From: an uncultured Nostocoides sp.
Lineage (GTDB): Bacteria; Actinomycetota; Actinomycetes; Actinomycetales; Dermatophilaceae
DNA length: 45,614 bases
Direction: 5' to 3'
Assembly: GCA_937907685.1 (NCBI GenBank)
Contig: CALCXF010000025.1
Coordinates: 1 to 45,614, forward strand
In this document: positions 33,351 through 41,832 of the stretch, one piece after another
Numbering within the stretch: the first letter of the stretch is position 1
Layout of the letters: each line of letters opens with the position of its first letter
Translations under genes and position numbers: made by a program
The notes under the pieces: generated by a model
Told to the model about the DNA's origin: nothing
The model's database searches: none
What the model saw: only the letters and a program-made list of their open reading frames with translations

Positions 33351-34070
33351 TCAGGCTCCCCGGCCCTTCAGGGCTGCGAGCCGGGCCTGGACCTCCGCGT
33401 CGTCGCCGTCCTCCTCGAGCTCGGCGAACTGGTCCTCCAGCGTCGTCGCCCGCGCCTCCGACCGACCCTGCACCATGGCCTCCTGGTTCCGGATGCGGTC
33501 CTCGAAGCGGGCGAGGTCGCTCGTGGGGTCCATGACGTCGATGGAGGCCATGGACTCCTGAACCTGGGACTGGGCCTCGGCCGACCGTGCGCGGGCGACG
33601 AGCTGTGAGCGCCGGTTCTTGAGGTCCTCGAGCTTGGTGCGCATGACGGTCAGCCCGTCCTTGAGCTGCTGCACCGTGGCGTTCTGCTGGGCGATGCGCG
33701 GCTCGGCCTCCTTGGCCTCCCGTTCGAAGCCGATCTGCCGGGTGAGGGCGACCTTGGCGAGGTTGTCGAACCGGTCGGCCCCGGCGGTGTCGCCCGCGGC
33801 CCGCAGCTCGTCCGCCTTGCTCGATGCCGCGGCCGCCTTGTGCCCCCACTCCTGCACCGCCTGCCTGTCGATCTCCAGGTCCTGCTCCGCCATCCTGGTG
33901 TTCGCGATGGTCTGGGCGACCGCCTCCTCGGCCTCCGCGATGGAGTTGGTGAAGTCGGTCACGAGCTGGTTGAGCATCTTCTCGGGGTCCTCCGCCCGGT
34001 CAAGCATGGCGTTGATGTTCGCCTTGGCGAGCTGGCTGATGCGTCCGAGGATGCTGGTCTTCTGCGTCAT
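33351..34070 (-). CDS. PspA/IM30-family membrane-stress protein
   Basis: 239 aa, nearly all alpha-helical coiled coil. The N-terminus KTSILGRISQLAKANINAML then LDRAEDPEKMLNQLV is diagnostic of PspA/Vipp1, followed by repeated heptads (AEEAVAQTIANTRMAEQDLE...) and a C-terminal helix ending AALKGRGA. Such proteins form ESCRT-III-like assemblies on damaged membranes. Start: ATG 34070 with GGAGGAG-like AGGAG at 34081-34077; the open frame to 34259 is just spacer. The gene lies 118 bp downstream of the TPM-domain gene on the same strand, a pairing that fits envelope maintenance. The spacer holds short tandem repeats. Confidence 0.93.
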   Translation of the reverse strand: MTQKTSILGRISQLAKANINAMLDRAEDPEKMLNQLVTDFTNSIAEAEEAVAQTIANTRMAEQDLEIDRQAVQEWGHKAAAASSKADELRAAGDTAGADRFDNLAKVALTRQIGFEREAKEAEPRIAQQNATVQQLKDGLTVMRTKLEDLKNRRSQLVARARSAEAQSQVQESMASIDVMDPTSDLARFEDRIRNQEAMVQGRSEARATTLEDQFAELEEDGDDAEVQARLAALKGRGA

Positions 34071-34095
34071 GGGGAACTCCTCCTGTGGATTGCGG

Positions 34096-34143
34096 TGTCG
34101 TTGCCGTGGTGTGTCGTTGCCGTGGTGTGTCGTTGCGGTGTGT
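34096..34143. repeat. Tandem 16-bp repeat in the TPM-PspA spacer
   Basis: TGTCGTTGCCGTGGTG occurs at 34096-34111 and again, identically, at 34112-34127, followed by a third, imperfect copy (TGTCGTTGCGGTGTGT) at 34128-34143. It lies upstream of the pspA-like ribosome-binding site. Copy number may vary between strains; it could be a regulator site or a replication-slippage product. Confidence 0.8.
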
Positions 34144-34188
34144 CGTGCTGTGCTGGATGCCGTCCGTGGGCCGGTCGCCTTGCTCTCC

Positions 34189-36276
34189 TCAGATGCGACC
34201 ACCTCCACCGAACCCACCACCGCCCCCGCCGAAGCCGCCACCCCCGCCGAAGCCGCCACCCCCGCCGAAGCCGCCGGAGGACCCGCCCCAGCCGCCGCCG
34301 CGCCCGCCGAATCCCCCCGCGAGGATGCCGCCGAGGATCACCGAGGCGGGGTCGAGCCCGCGGCCCCGCTGCGGAACGCCTCCTCCGATGCCGCCGCCGA
34401 AGCCGCCCGAGCCCCAGGACCCGATGTCGTCGTGCGCCAGCCGGAGAGCCTGCTCCCCCTCCGCCTCGGCCTCGGTGAGCAGTGCCGCCGCCTGCACCGG
34501 GTCGGTCGGGACGAGGGACGTGCCGTGGCCGTGCAGGCGCAGCGCGTTGGCGATGTGCGCCCGCGCCTGTCCGCCGACCGCTCCACGGCGGCTCGAGATG
34601 AGCTCGTCGATGCTCGCGAGCCGGGCGCCCACCTGGGCCACCCGCTGCTCCAGGAGGCGCTGCCTGCGCTGCTGGTCGGCCTCCGCCGAGCGGTAGCGCG
34701 CCAGGGCGTTGTCGAGGTCCTGCTCCGCCCGGGCCAGGAGGCGCAGGGCGGCGAGCGGGTCGCCCCGGTCACGACCGGCGGTTCCGTCGGCGATGGCCTG
34801 CCTGGCCGCGGCGAGGGCGGTGACGGTGAGCTGGTCGTCCGCGCCGAGCCGTTCGGCATCCGCGACGTCGCTCGAGATCGAGGCGAGGGCGGCATCGATC
34901 CGGGCCGGCGCCTCTGCCAGCGCGGTCCGGGCCTGGCCGACCGCGGTGAGCAGCCGGTCGGCCTGGCCGATCGCTTCCTCCGCGGCCCGACCGGCAGCCA
35001 CCGCCGCCGCCCGGTCCCCACCCTCGAGGTGTGCCTGGCCCGTGGCCACGAACTCGTCGGCCGAGTCCAGCAGCCGGCGCGCCTGGCCGACGTTCCCCTC
35101 GACGGTCTGCAGCGCCTCCGGGCGGAACTGCGCGCGGAGGCCCGCGAGCTCCTGCTCGGCCGCGGGCACCCGACGAACGACCTCGGCGTGGCGCCCACGG
35201 AGCTCGGTGAGGAACTCCGGCACCCTGGCCTGCAGGTCACGCATCCGTGCGAACTCCGCCTCCTGCTCGCCCAGGCTCCGGTCGGCCTCGGAGGCGAGGG
35301 TGATGATCTCGGTGAGCCGAGCCCGTCGCGTGGGATCGTCGACGAGACCCGCGCCCTCGTCGTCGTCGAGGGACCGTTGGAGCCGGAAGGCGTCGGCGGC
35401 CCTGGTGCGCGCGGTCGCGAGCACCTCCTCGAAGTGCTGCGTGGCCTGGACGCCGAACTGGGCCTGAGCGAACGCCAGCTCCTCGCCGGACGACCGGATG
35501 GCGTCGTCCACCGCGACGAGGGCTGCGGCCGCCTGCTGGCGGAGGGCGTCCGTGGGGACGTCCGCGGCACCGGCGGGCCCGGGGCCAGACGGCTGCCCCC
35601 TCCTCGACCTGCGTCGGGACAGCGCGTACAGCGCGACCCCTCCGCCCACCGGCACGAGGAGCCACCACGGGAACCCACCGCCGGGGCCGCCTCCCCCGCC
35701 GCTCCCGGTGCCGCCGTCTCCCTCCTCCAGGCCCCCGCTCGCGGCGAGCCCGTACCCCTCCGCGGCGGCGCTGACGGCCCCCGCCCAGTCGTCGTTGGCC
35801 AGCGCGGGCTCGATGTACTGCGAGCGCACCTGCTGGTCCTGCTCGGCGGTGAGCCCCGACTCGCTCGTGGTCCACGTCGAGTACCGGCGGTCCCCCGTCG
35901 CCACCGCCAGCAGGATGTCGTTGCCGCCCATGCCGGAGAGCTCGTACGTCTGGCGTGCCCACTCCTCCCCCGACGCCCCGTCGAAGCTGCCGACGTACAC
36001 GACGAAGAGCTGGAGGCCGTGCTCCGAGAGGAGCCGGTCGAGGTCGCTCTCGAGCGGGCTGGTGTCACCGAGCACGCCTGCGCGGTCGGTGATCTGGTCG
36101 GTGACGTCGAAGGGCGCGTCGGCCCGCACCGACGCCGGGGGCGCAAGGACCTGGAGCGACGAGGTGACCGAACCCGGTGGGCCGACCGCCGCGGCCGGAG
36201 CCGTGAGCAAGCCGGATGCCGCGATCACGACGCCGACCCCCAGCACGCCGAGACGAACCGCCCTGCGGTCTTCCAC
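34189..36276 (-). CDS. TPM-domain membrane protein with long helical region and Gly-rich tail
   Basis: 695 aa. A signal peptide (LGVLGVGVVIAASGLLTAPA) precedes a TPM domain at about 55-185 (DVTDQITDRAGVLGDTSPLE, GLQLFVVYVGSFDG, GNDILLAVATGDRRY). The TPM fold occurs in thylakoid TLP18.3 and YgcG-like proteins and is extracytoplasmic. A Gly-rich spacer and a membrane helix (WWLLVPVGGGVALYALS) follow, then RRRSRRG and about 400 residues of Ala/Glu/Arg-rich helices, probably cytoplasmic coiled coil. The tail is repeated GGFGGGGG. GTG 36276 has AGAGGAG 7 bp upstream. Together with the PspA-like gene it forms a likely membrane-stress unit. The coiled coil may be the PspA docking site (inference). 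Confidence 0.87.
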   Translation of the reverse strand: MEDRRAVRLGVLGVGVVIAASGLLTAPAAAVGPPGSVTSSLQVLAPPASVRADAPFDVTDQITDRAGVLGDTSPLESDLDRLLSEHGLQLFVVYVGSFDGASGEEWARQTYELSGMGGNDILLAVATGDRRYSTWTTSESGLTAEQDQQVRSQYIEPALANDDWAGAVSAAAEGYGLAASGGLEEGDGGTGSGGGGGPGGGFPWWLLVPVGGGVALYALSRRRSRRGQPSGPGPAGAADVPTDALRQQAAAALVAVDDAIRSSGEELAFAQAQFGVQATQHFEEVLATARTRAADAFRLQRSLDDDEGAGLVDDPTRRARLTEIITLASEADRSLGEQEAEFARMRDLQARVPEFLTELRGRHAEVVRRVPAAEQELAGLRAQFRPEALQTVEGNVGQARRLLDSADEFVATGQAHLEGGDRAAAVAAGRAAEEAIGQADRLLTAVGQARTALAEAPARIDAALASISSDVADAERLGADDQLTVTALAAARQAIADGTAGRDRGDPLAALRLLARAEQDLDNALARYRSAEADQQRRQRLLEQRVAQVGARLASIDELISSRRGAVGGQARAHIANALRLHGHGTSLVPTDPVQAAALLTEAEAEGEQALRLAHDDIGSWGSGGFGGGIGGGVPQRGRGLDPASVILGGILAGGFGGRGGGWGGSSGGFGGGGGFGGGGGFGGGGGGFGGGGRI

Positions 36277-36349
36277 GCGGCACTCCTCTTGTGCTGGTGC
36301 GTCGGCCGGATCCGTGTCGGCCCGGGTGTCCTGTGCTCTGCCCGTCAGC

Positions 36350-36369
36350 CCGCCGGTGCAAACCGGCGG
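36350..36369 (-). terminator. Hairpin after the acyltransferase gene
   Basis: CCGCCGGT (36350-36357) and ACCGGCGG (36362-36369) form a perfect 8-bp stem with a 4-base loop. On the minus strand it starts 6 bases after the acyltransferase stop and 73 bp before the TPM gene start. No U-run. Confidence 0.6.
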
Positions 36370-36375
36370 CGGCGC

Positions 36376-37131
36376 TCAACCGGTGAACTTGTCGCGGGTG
36401 CGGGTCATGTCGTGGAGGTCCGCCGCGTGGGCCTCCTCGGGCGTGGGCGCCGTCCCACCGAGGCGTACGGGAACGTACCTGAGGTCCTCACCGTGCAACG
36501 TCGGGTAGACGGCCTGCTGCACGTCGAGCTGGGCCTGCATCGCGGCCTTGAGCCGCTCCGTCGCCGCGGTGACGTCCTCGCGTCGCTCCACCTGGATGGG
36601 GGCGCCCACGGTGATGCTCACGGGCACCCGCGAGCCGGGGCGCACGTGCTTGGGCAGGTTCTTGGTCCAGACCCGCTGTCCGCCCCAGATCGTCGTCGGG
36701 AGCAACGGCACGCCGGCGACCTGCGCCATCTTGACCGCGCCCGGCTTGAACTCCTTGAGCTCGAACGAGCGGGACATCGTCGCCTCCGGGAAGACACCGA
36801 CGATCTCGCCCCCACGCAGGGCGCGAATGGCAGCGGTGAAGGCCTCACCACCCTTGTGGCGGTCGACCGGGATGTGGTGCATCCCGCGCATGAGCGGACC
36901 GGTGACGCGGTGGGTGAAGACGGACTTCTTCGCCATGAAGCGGACGTATCGCCGGTGCGGCCACGCCGGCAGGCCGGCATACATGAAGTCGAGGTAGGAG
37001 GTGTGGTTGATGGCCATGACCGCGCCTCCCACGCGTGGCACGTGCTCCTCCCCGGTGATCGTGAAGCGAGTGCCCTGGACGAAGAACAGGGTCTGGGCCG
37101 CCGAGATGACGGGCCGGTACACGGGCTCCAT
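36376..37131 (-). CDS. 1-acyl-sn-glycerol-3-phosphate acyltransferase (PlsC-like)
   Basis: 251 aa. The catalytic HX4D box is His43...Asp48 in AINHTSYLDFMYAG, and the phosphate-binding FPEGTRS-type motif appears as GVFPEATMSRSF. PLLPTTIWGGQRVW is the fourth conserved block. It transfers an acyl chain to lysophosphatidic acid or a related acceptor at the membrane in phospholipid synthesis. The last Gly of FPEG is Ala here, as in several actinobacterial paralogs. Start: ATG 37131 (MEPVYRPV) with GAAGG close by; GTG 37140 adds three residues and is possible. The long frame to 37440 is antisense to valS. It is divergent from valS. Confidence 0.9.
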   Translation of the reverse strand: MEPVYRPVISAAQTLFFVQGTRFTITGEEHVPRVGGAVMAINHTSYLDFMYAGLPAWPHRRYVRFMAKKSVFTHRVTGPLMRGMHHIPVDRHKGGEAFTAAIRALRGGEIVGVFPEATMSRSFELKEFKPGAVKMAQVAGVPLLPTTIWGGQRVWTKNLPKHVRPGSRVPVSITVGAPIQVERREDVTAATERLKAAMQAQLDVQQAVYPTLHGEDLRYVPVRLGGTAPTPEEAHAADLHDMTRTRDKFTG

Positions 37132-37240
37132 GGCCTTCACACTAGGCCAGCATCCGCTCCCCGGTGTCAGCGTCCCGCCGCGCCCCGACCGGCCCGAACC
37201 CGGGTGAGCACCTGCCCGGAGGTCTGGGAGGATGTCGGCC

Positions 37241-39871
37241 ATGACCGAGCCCTTCTCCTCGCCCCGCGCTGCCTCCGTGCCGGACCGGCCGTCACTGGAT
37301 GGCCTCGAGGACAAGTGGGGCCCGGTCTGGCAGGAGCAGGGCACGTACGCGTTCGACCGCGGGGCGGCGCTGGCAGGACCGCGGGAGCACGTCTTCTCCA
37401 TCGACACCCCGCCGCCCACGGCGAGCGGCTCCCTCCACATGGGCCACGTCTTCAGCTACACGCACACCGACTGCGTCGCCCGCTACAAGCGGATGGCCGG
37501 CTTCAACGTCTTCTACCCCATCGGATGGGACGACAACGGTCTCCCCACCGAGAAGCGCGTGCAGAACTACTACGGCGTGCGTGGCGACGCCACCCTGCAC
37601 CACGACCCCGACTTCGAGCCGCCGTTCCGCGGCGACGCCCGCAGCACGAAGGCCGCCGACGAGACGCCCATCTCGCGCCAGAACTTCATCGAGCTCTGCG
37701 AGGAGCTCACCGTCAAGGACGAGGCGACCTTCGAGTCGCTCTTCCGGCGGATCGGTCACAGCTATGACTGGTCCATCAGCTACCGGACGATCGACGACAC
37801 CTCACGCGCCACCGCCCAGCAGGCGTTCCTGCGCAACGTCACCCGGGGCGAGGCGTACCAGGCGGAGGCTCCGGGGTTGTGGGACGTCACCTTCCAGACC
37901 GCGGTGGCCCAGGCGGAGCTCGAGGCGCGCGACTATCCCGGCCACTACCACCGCATCGCCTTCCACTCAGCCGACGGTCCGGTCCACGTCGAGACGACCC
38001 GCCCCGAGCTCATCCCGAGCTGCGTCGCCCTCATCGCCCACCCCGACGACGAGCGCTACCAGCGGCTGTTCGGCACGACCGTGCGCACTCCCCTCTTCGG
38101 CGTCGAGGTGCCGGTCCTGGCGCACCCGGCCGTCGAGATGGACAAGGGCGCCGGCATCGCGATGTGCTGCACCTTCGGTGATCTCACCGACGTCCTCTGG
38201 TGGCGTGAGCTGCGGCTGCCGACGCGTTCGCTCATCACCCGCACCGGCCGCCTCCAGCGCGAGGTGCCGGAGTGGCTGCTCGGCCAGCCGGGAGAGCACC
38301 TCTACGACGGCGAGCTGGCGGGGAAGAGCGCGTTCGGGGCGCGTGAGGCCGTGGTCGCCGCCCTCCGTGAGTCCGGCGACCTCGAGGGCGAGCCCACCCC
38401 GACCAGGCGGATGGCCAACTTCTACGAGCGCGGCGAGAAGCCCCTGGAGATCGTCACCTCCCGCCAGTGGTACATCCGCAACGGCGGCCGGGACGCGGAC
38501 CTCAACGCGGCCCTCATCCGGCGCGGTGAGGAGATCGAGTTCCACCCTTCCTTCATGCGCTCGCGGTACGCCAACTGGGTCAGCGGCCTCAACGGTGACT
38601 GGCTCGTGTCGCGGCAGCGGTTCTTCGGTGTCCCGATCCCGGTCTGGTACCCGGTCGAAGCCGACGGGGAGACCGACTACGACCACCCCATCGTCCCCTC
38701 GGAGGCCGAGCTGCCGGTGGACCCGGCGGCGAACCCGCCGGCCGGCTTCACCGAGGACCAGAGGGGCGTGCCGGGCGGCTTCGTCGGCGACCCGGACATC
38801 TTCGACACCTGGGCGACGTCATCGCTATCCCCGCAGATCGCCGGCGGATGGCGCGGGGCGGACGGGTCGTCCCCGGACCCCCTCTTCGAGAAGGTGTTCC
38901 CCATGGACGTGCGCCCTCAGGCGCACGACATCATCCGCACCTGGCTGTTCGCCACCGTCGTCCGCTCCCATTTCGAGCACGGCTGCACCCCATGGGCACA
39001 CGCGGCGATCAGCGGCTGGATCCTCGACCCCGACCGGAAGAAGATGGCCAAGTCGCGGGGGAACGTCGTCACGCCCGAGGAGGTTCTCAAGCAGCACAGC
39101 GCGGATGCCGTGCGCTACTGGGCGGCCAGCGGTCGTCTCGGGACGGACGCGGCGTACGACACCGGCCAGATCAAGGTCGGCCGTCGCCTGGCGATCAAGG
39201 TGCTCAACGCGAGCAAGTTCGCGTTGTCGTTCGGCGACGTCGCGGGTGACCCGCGCGCGCAGGTCAGCCATCCGCTCGACCTGGCCCTCCTCGCGGGCCT
39301 GCGCGATGTCGTCGAGCGGGCCACCGAGAGCTTCGAGGCGTGGGACTTCACGCGCGCCCTCGAGGTGACCGAGCAGTTCTTCTGGAGCTTCTGCGACGAC
39401 TACCTGGAGCTCGTCAAGGACCGCGCGTACGGCGGTCAGGGCGACGCCGCGGCGGCCAGCGCACGCGCCACCCTGCGCATCGCGCTCGACGTGGTCCTCC
39501 GGCTGTTCGCGCCGATCCTCCCGTACGTCACCGAGGAGGTCTGGTCCTGGACGCACGAGGGGTCGGTCCACCGCGCCGCGTGGCCGACGACGGCCGAGGC
39601 GCCCTCCGGCGGAGAACCGGAGATGCTCGGGGCCGTCGGTGCCGCACTCGCTGCCATCCGCAGGGCGAAGTCGGAGGCGAAGGTCGGCATGCGGGCCGAG
39701 GTTCCGTCGATGACGTTGGTCGGCCCGGACGGGGTGCTGGCCCACGTGCGCGTCGCCGAGCCCGACCTGCGGGCTGCCGGACGCCTCACCGGTGCGCTGG
39801 ACTACGCGCTGGGCGAGGAGCTGAGCGCGCGGGACGTCGAGCTCGTGCCGGTCGCCAGGCCGGTCGCCTGA
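37241..39871 (+). CDS. valS: Valyl-tRNA synthetase
   Basis: 876 aa. The class Ia signature HMGH lies at 66-69 (TASGSLHMGHVFSYT) and the KMSKS loop is KMAKS at 601-605 (DRKKMAKSRGNVVTPEE). Both the IDTPPPT-x-SG lead and the KMAKSRGN variant are typical of the archaeal-like ValRS found in part of the actinobacteria. The editing domain (VETTRPELIPSCVALIAHPDDERY) and the anticodon helices are complete. ATG 37241 has TGGGAGG at 37225-37231; ATG 37232 overlaps this site and is rejected. No T-box leader precedes it, unlike ileS. In many relatives valS and folC are adjacent; here they are 16 kb apart on opposite strands. Confidence 0.96.
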   Translation: MTEPFSSPRAASVPDRPSLDGLEDKWGPVWQEQGTYAFDRGAALAGPREHVFSIDTPPPTASGSLHMGHVFSYTHTDCVARYKRMAGFNVFYPIGWDDNGLPTEKRVQNYYGVRGDATLHHDPDFEPPFRGDARSTKAADETPISRQNFIELCEELTVKDEATFESLFRRIGHSYDWSISYRTIDDTSRATAQQAFLRNVTRGEAYQAEAPGLWDVTFQTAVAQAELEARDYPGHYHRIAFHSADGPVHVETTRPELIPSCVALIAHPDDERYQRLFGTTVRTPLFGVEVPVLAHPAVEMDKGAGIAMCCTFGDLTDVLWWRELRLPTRSLITRTGRLQREVPEWLLGQPGEHLYDGELAGKSAFGAREAVVAALRESGDLEGEPTPTRRMANFYERGEKPLEIVTSRQWYIRNGGRDADLNAALIRRGEEIEFHPSFMRSRYANWVSGLNGDWLVSRQRFFGVPIPVWYPVEADGETDYDHPIVPSEAELPVDPAANPPAGFTEDQRGVPGGFVGDPDIFDTWATSSLSPQIAGGWRGADGSSPDPLFEKVFPMDVRPQAHDIIRTWLFATVVRSHFEHGCTPWAHAAISGWILDPDRKKMAKSRGNVVTPEEVLKQHSADAVRYWAASGRLGTDAAYDTGQIKVGRRLAIKVLNASKFALSFGDVAGDPRAQVSHPLDLALLAGLRDVVERATESFEAWDFTRALEVTEQFFWSFCDDYLELVKDRAYGGQGDAAAASARATLRIALDVVLRLFAPILPYVTEEVWSWTHEGSVHRAAWPTTAEAPSGGEPEMLGAVGAALAAIRRAKSEAKVGMRAEVPSMTLVGPDGVLAHVRVAEPDLRAAGRLTGALDYALGEELSARDVELVPVARPVA

Positions 39872-39873
39872 CG

Positions 39874-39903
39874 CGGCTCCGGCCCTGGCCGGGACGGGAG
39901 CCG
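39874..39903 (+). terminator. Hairpin between valS and the convergent peptidase-like gene
   Basis: CGGCTCC (39874-39880) pairs with GGAGCCG (39897-39903), and the interior CCGGCC...GGCCGG (around 39879-39892) can form an inner helix. It fills the 33-bp gap between two convergent stops and could serve both directions. Confidence 0.6.
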
Positions 39904-39904
39904 G

Positions 39905-40573
39905 TCAGGCCGGGGCCGGACCGAGGTCTGCGGCGTATGCCAGGGACCGGACGCTGCGCAGACCGGTGGGTCGCACGACGACCCAGGGGATGTCCCAGCC
40001 GCTGAGACCGAGGCGTCGATGCACGACCCTGTCCCTGCGCAGGTGGTCGACCCGACCCGTCGTCGGGTCGTAGACGTCGAGCATCCGGTCGCCGTCGCCC
40101 GGGAGGACGAGGACGACGTGTCGGGGGAACAGCGAGCTGCCGATGTACAACAGCCCCGGCTCACCCTCGGCCACGACGTCGACGAGGGTGTCGAACGCCC
40201 GCACCAGCTCGCTCTCGTCGTCGGTGCGCAGCACCTCGATCGTGTACTCCGTGCCGCGCCGGGCCGCGCCCAGCTCGAGCTCCCGCAGGGCCCCCCAGGG
40301 CGGCGTCCCGAGGCGCCGGGGCCACGGAACCGACGGCCGACCACCGCCGAGCATCCCGTTGGTCCTCCTCATGACGACGCGCTCGTAGGCGGCGAAGCGC
40401 TCGGCCTCGGTCGCGCCCGGGGGCGACCCCGGAAGCACGGGGCTGCCGGTGCGGATCCATGACGCGAAGTGCGGGTCGACGAGCATCCGGGCGACGGTCA
40501 GGCAGGCGGACCCGCACGTGACCGGCGACTGTTGGACCGGTCCGGTGTCACCGGCGCGCAGTCGGTAGGCCAT
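39905..40573 (-). CDS. C39-like cysteine-peptidase-fold protein
   Basis: 222 aa, no signal peptide or membrane helix. I do not recognise a named family, but a papain-like C39 arrangement can be traced. Cys20 lies in QQSPVTCGSACLTVARM (the Q-x-TCG-x-A pattern with an oxyanion Gln), His152 in RHVVLVLPGDGDRML, and Asp169 in VYDPTTGRVDHL, where C39-like proteins have 'H-V-V...DP..G'. The middle (FAAYERVVMRRTNGML, PWGALRELELGAARRG) is typical of the helical insert of C39_2 domains. ATG 40573 has GGGGGGTGG close upstream; the long frame to 41239 is antisense. It is divergent from the MoxR/DUF58 operon with 67 bp between, suggesting shared regulation. Peptidase activity is untested. Confidence 0.75.
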   Translation of the reverse strand: MAYRLRAGDTGPVQQSPVTCGSACLTVARMLVDPHFASWIRTGSPVLPGSPPGATEAERFAAYERVVMRRTNGMLGGGRPSVPWPRRLGTPPWGALRELELGAARRGTEYTIEVLRTDDESELVRAFDTLVDVVAEGEPGLLYIGSSLFPRHVVLVLPGDGDRMLDVYDPTTGRVDHLRRDRVVHRRLGLSGWDIPWVVVRPTGLRSVRSLAYAADLGPAPA

Positions 40574-40640
40574 CACCACCCCCCAATCGTTACCGCCCAA
40601 AGCCCCACGGCGCCACATCCGGTCTGGTTGGGTGTGTTGC

Positions 40641-41384
40641 GTGCCGTCAACCACCGCTGTCACGAGCACACTGGGCCGCCAACCCGCGATCGCCGCGATC
40701 GGGGTGCTCAGCCTCCTCGCCGTCGTCTGGGCCGCCGCCGTCCCGCGACCCGAGTACGTCATCCCCTCCCTGAGACCGGGTCTCGAGGTCGACCAGGAGG
40801 TTGCCCCCGAGGGCTTCGGGGGGTTCACCCCCGACGTGGTCGTCGAGAGGGACCCCACCCCCGGTGCCCAGACCAGTGACGTCGTGGCCGGCGTCCTCGG
40901 CTGGGGCGCCTTCGCTCTCTTCGGCCTCTTCGCCGCGGTGTGCCTGTGGTGCCTCGCCCGGGCAGTTCTCGCCGCCCGGCGCGACCGGTTCGTGCCGCCC
41001 ACCGACGCCGTGACCGACCTGGACCTCGACGCGCTCGCGGTCGCGGTGACCACGGGCTCGAGCGCGAGGATCGACGCCCTGTCGGCAGGGACCCCCGCCG
41101 AAGGAGTGGTTGCGGCCTGGGTGCACCTCGAGGCGACCCTCCGCGACGCCGGCGTGGCCCTGTCCCCCTCCCGCACGGCGACCGAGGTGACGCTCGACGC
41201 GCTGCGGCGGTTCGAGGTGGACCCGGGGACGCTGGTCACCCTGGCGGACCTCTACCGGGAGGCCCGCTGGTCTCGCCACCCCCTCACCGAGGAGGACCGG
41301 GCGCGAGCCGAGGAGGCCTACCGAGCGCTCGAGGCGGACGTCCGGGGCAGCCGCCAGCAGGTGGGGCCCCCCAGCCGTGGCTGA
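40641..41384 (+). CDS. DUF4129-domain membrane protein
   Basis: 247 aa. The first membrane helix (AIAAIGVLSLLAVVWAAAV) precedes an extracytoplasmic stretch, the second (GAFALFGLFAAVCLWCLARA) leads to a cytoplasmic C-terminal domain. The domain has the DUF4129 end motif (LADLYREARWSRHPLTEEDR, ARAEEAYRALEADV). Such proteins accompany MoxR ATPases and DUF58 proteins, often with a transglutaminase. Start: GTG 40641 (MPSTTAVTS) or GTG 40632; neither has a strong ribosome-binding site, and I prefer 40641. Its stop overlaps the next gene by 8 bp. It heads the operon. Confidence 0.85.
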   Translation: MPSTTAVTSTLGRQPAIAAIGVLSLLAVVWAAAVPRPEYVIPSLRPGLEVDQEVAPEGFGGFTPDVVVERDPTPGAQTSDVVAGVLGWGAFALFGLFAAVCLWCLARAVLAARRDRFVPPTDAVTDLDLDALAVAVTTGSSARIDALSAGTPAEGVVAAWVHLEATLRDAGVALSPSRTATEVTLDALRRFEVDPGTLVTLADLYREARWSRHPLTEEDRARAEEAYRALEADVRGSRQQVGPPSRG

Positions 41385-41832
41385 GCCGCCGTCGTCGGGC
41401 AGGCGGAGCCTGCTCGCGGTGGCCGCGGCGGCCTGCGCCCTCGTCGTGGTCACCGTGGCGCGAGGCCCGGTGGCGCTCCTTGCAGCGGCCACCCTCGCCG
41501 TTCTCGTCGGCGCCGTCCTCGCGCTCCCTCCCCTGCTCCGCCACGACGGCATCGACTGGACGTGGCGGTCCCGCCGCACCGATGACATCCCGCCCGAGCC
41601 CGGCATCGCCACGCTCCGCAGGCTGCTCGACCCCGCCACGAGCGACGCCACGGCTGCAGTCGAGCTGCATGAGCTCGTCCGCGCCATCGCCGACGACCGG
41701 ACGAGAGGTCGCCCCCTCCGCGGGGGCAGGCTCTCCGCCTACCTCTCCGACCCTCCCCGATTCCTGGACCTCGACGAGGTCGACCGCCTGATCACCGAGC
41801 TCGAGGCGCTGAACCCGAAGGAGACGTCGTGA
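41377..41832 (+). CDS. Small membrane protein of the MoxR operon
   Basis: 151 aa. Two hydrophobic segments (LLAVAAAACALVVVTVARG and VALLAAATLAVLVGAVLALP) precede a cytoplasmic helical tail with ELHELVRAIADDRTRGR and LDLDEVDRLITELEAL. No known domain recognised. The GTG start overlaps the DUF4129 gene by 8 bp and the stop overlaps moxR by 4 bp, so it is part of the translationally coupled set and probably works with MoxR at the membrane. Confidence 0.85.
   Translation: MAEPPSSGRRSLLAVAAAACALVVVTVARGPVALLAAATLAVLVGAVLALPPLLRHDGIDWTWRSRRTDDIPPEPGIATLRRLLDPATSDATAAVELHELVRAIADDRTRGRPLRGGRLSAYLSDPPRFLDLDEVDRLITELEALNPKETS

Noticed and set aside
34189-34340. Short repeated units that could suggest a CRISPR or satellite
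   Set aside because: They are the codons of the GGFGGGGG tail of the TPM protein; no spacer-repeat layout.
37141-37240. T-box or other leader before valS
   Set aside because: Only 100 bp separate the divergent starts, and no TGGNACCGCG or specifier stem is present.
33619-37767. Open frame of 1382 codons on + across pspA, TPM and acyltransferase genes and into valS
   Set aside because: It runs antisense to three well-supported genes and across their spacers; composition is that of a shadow frame.
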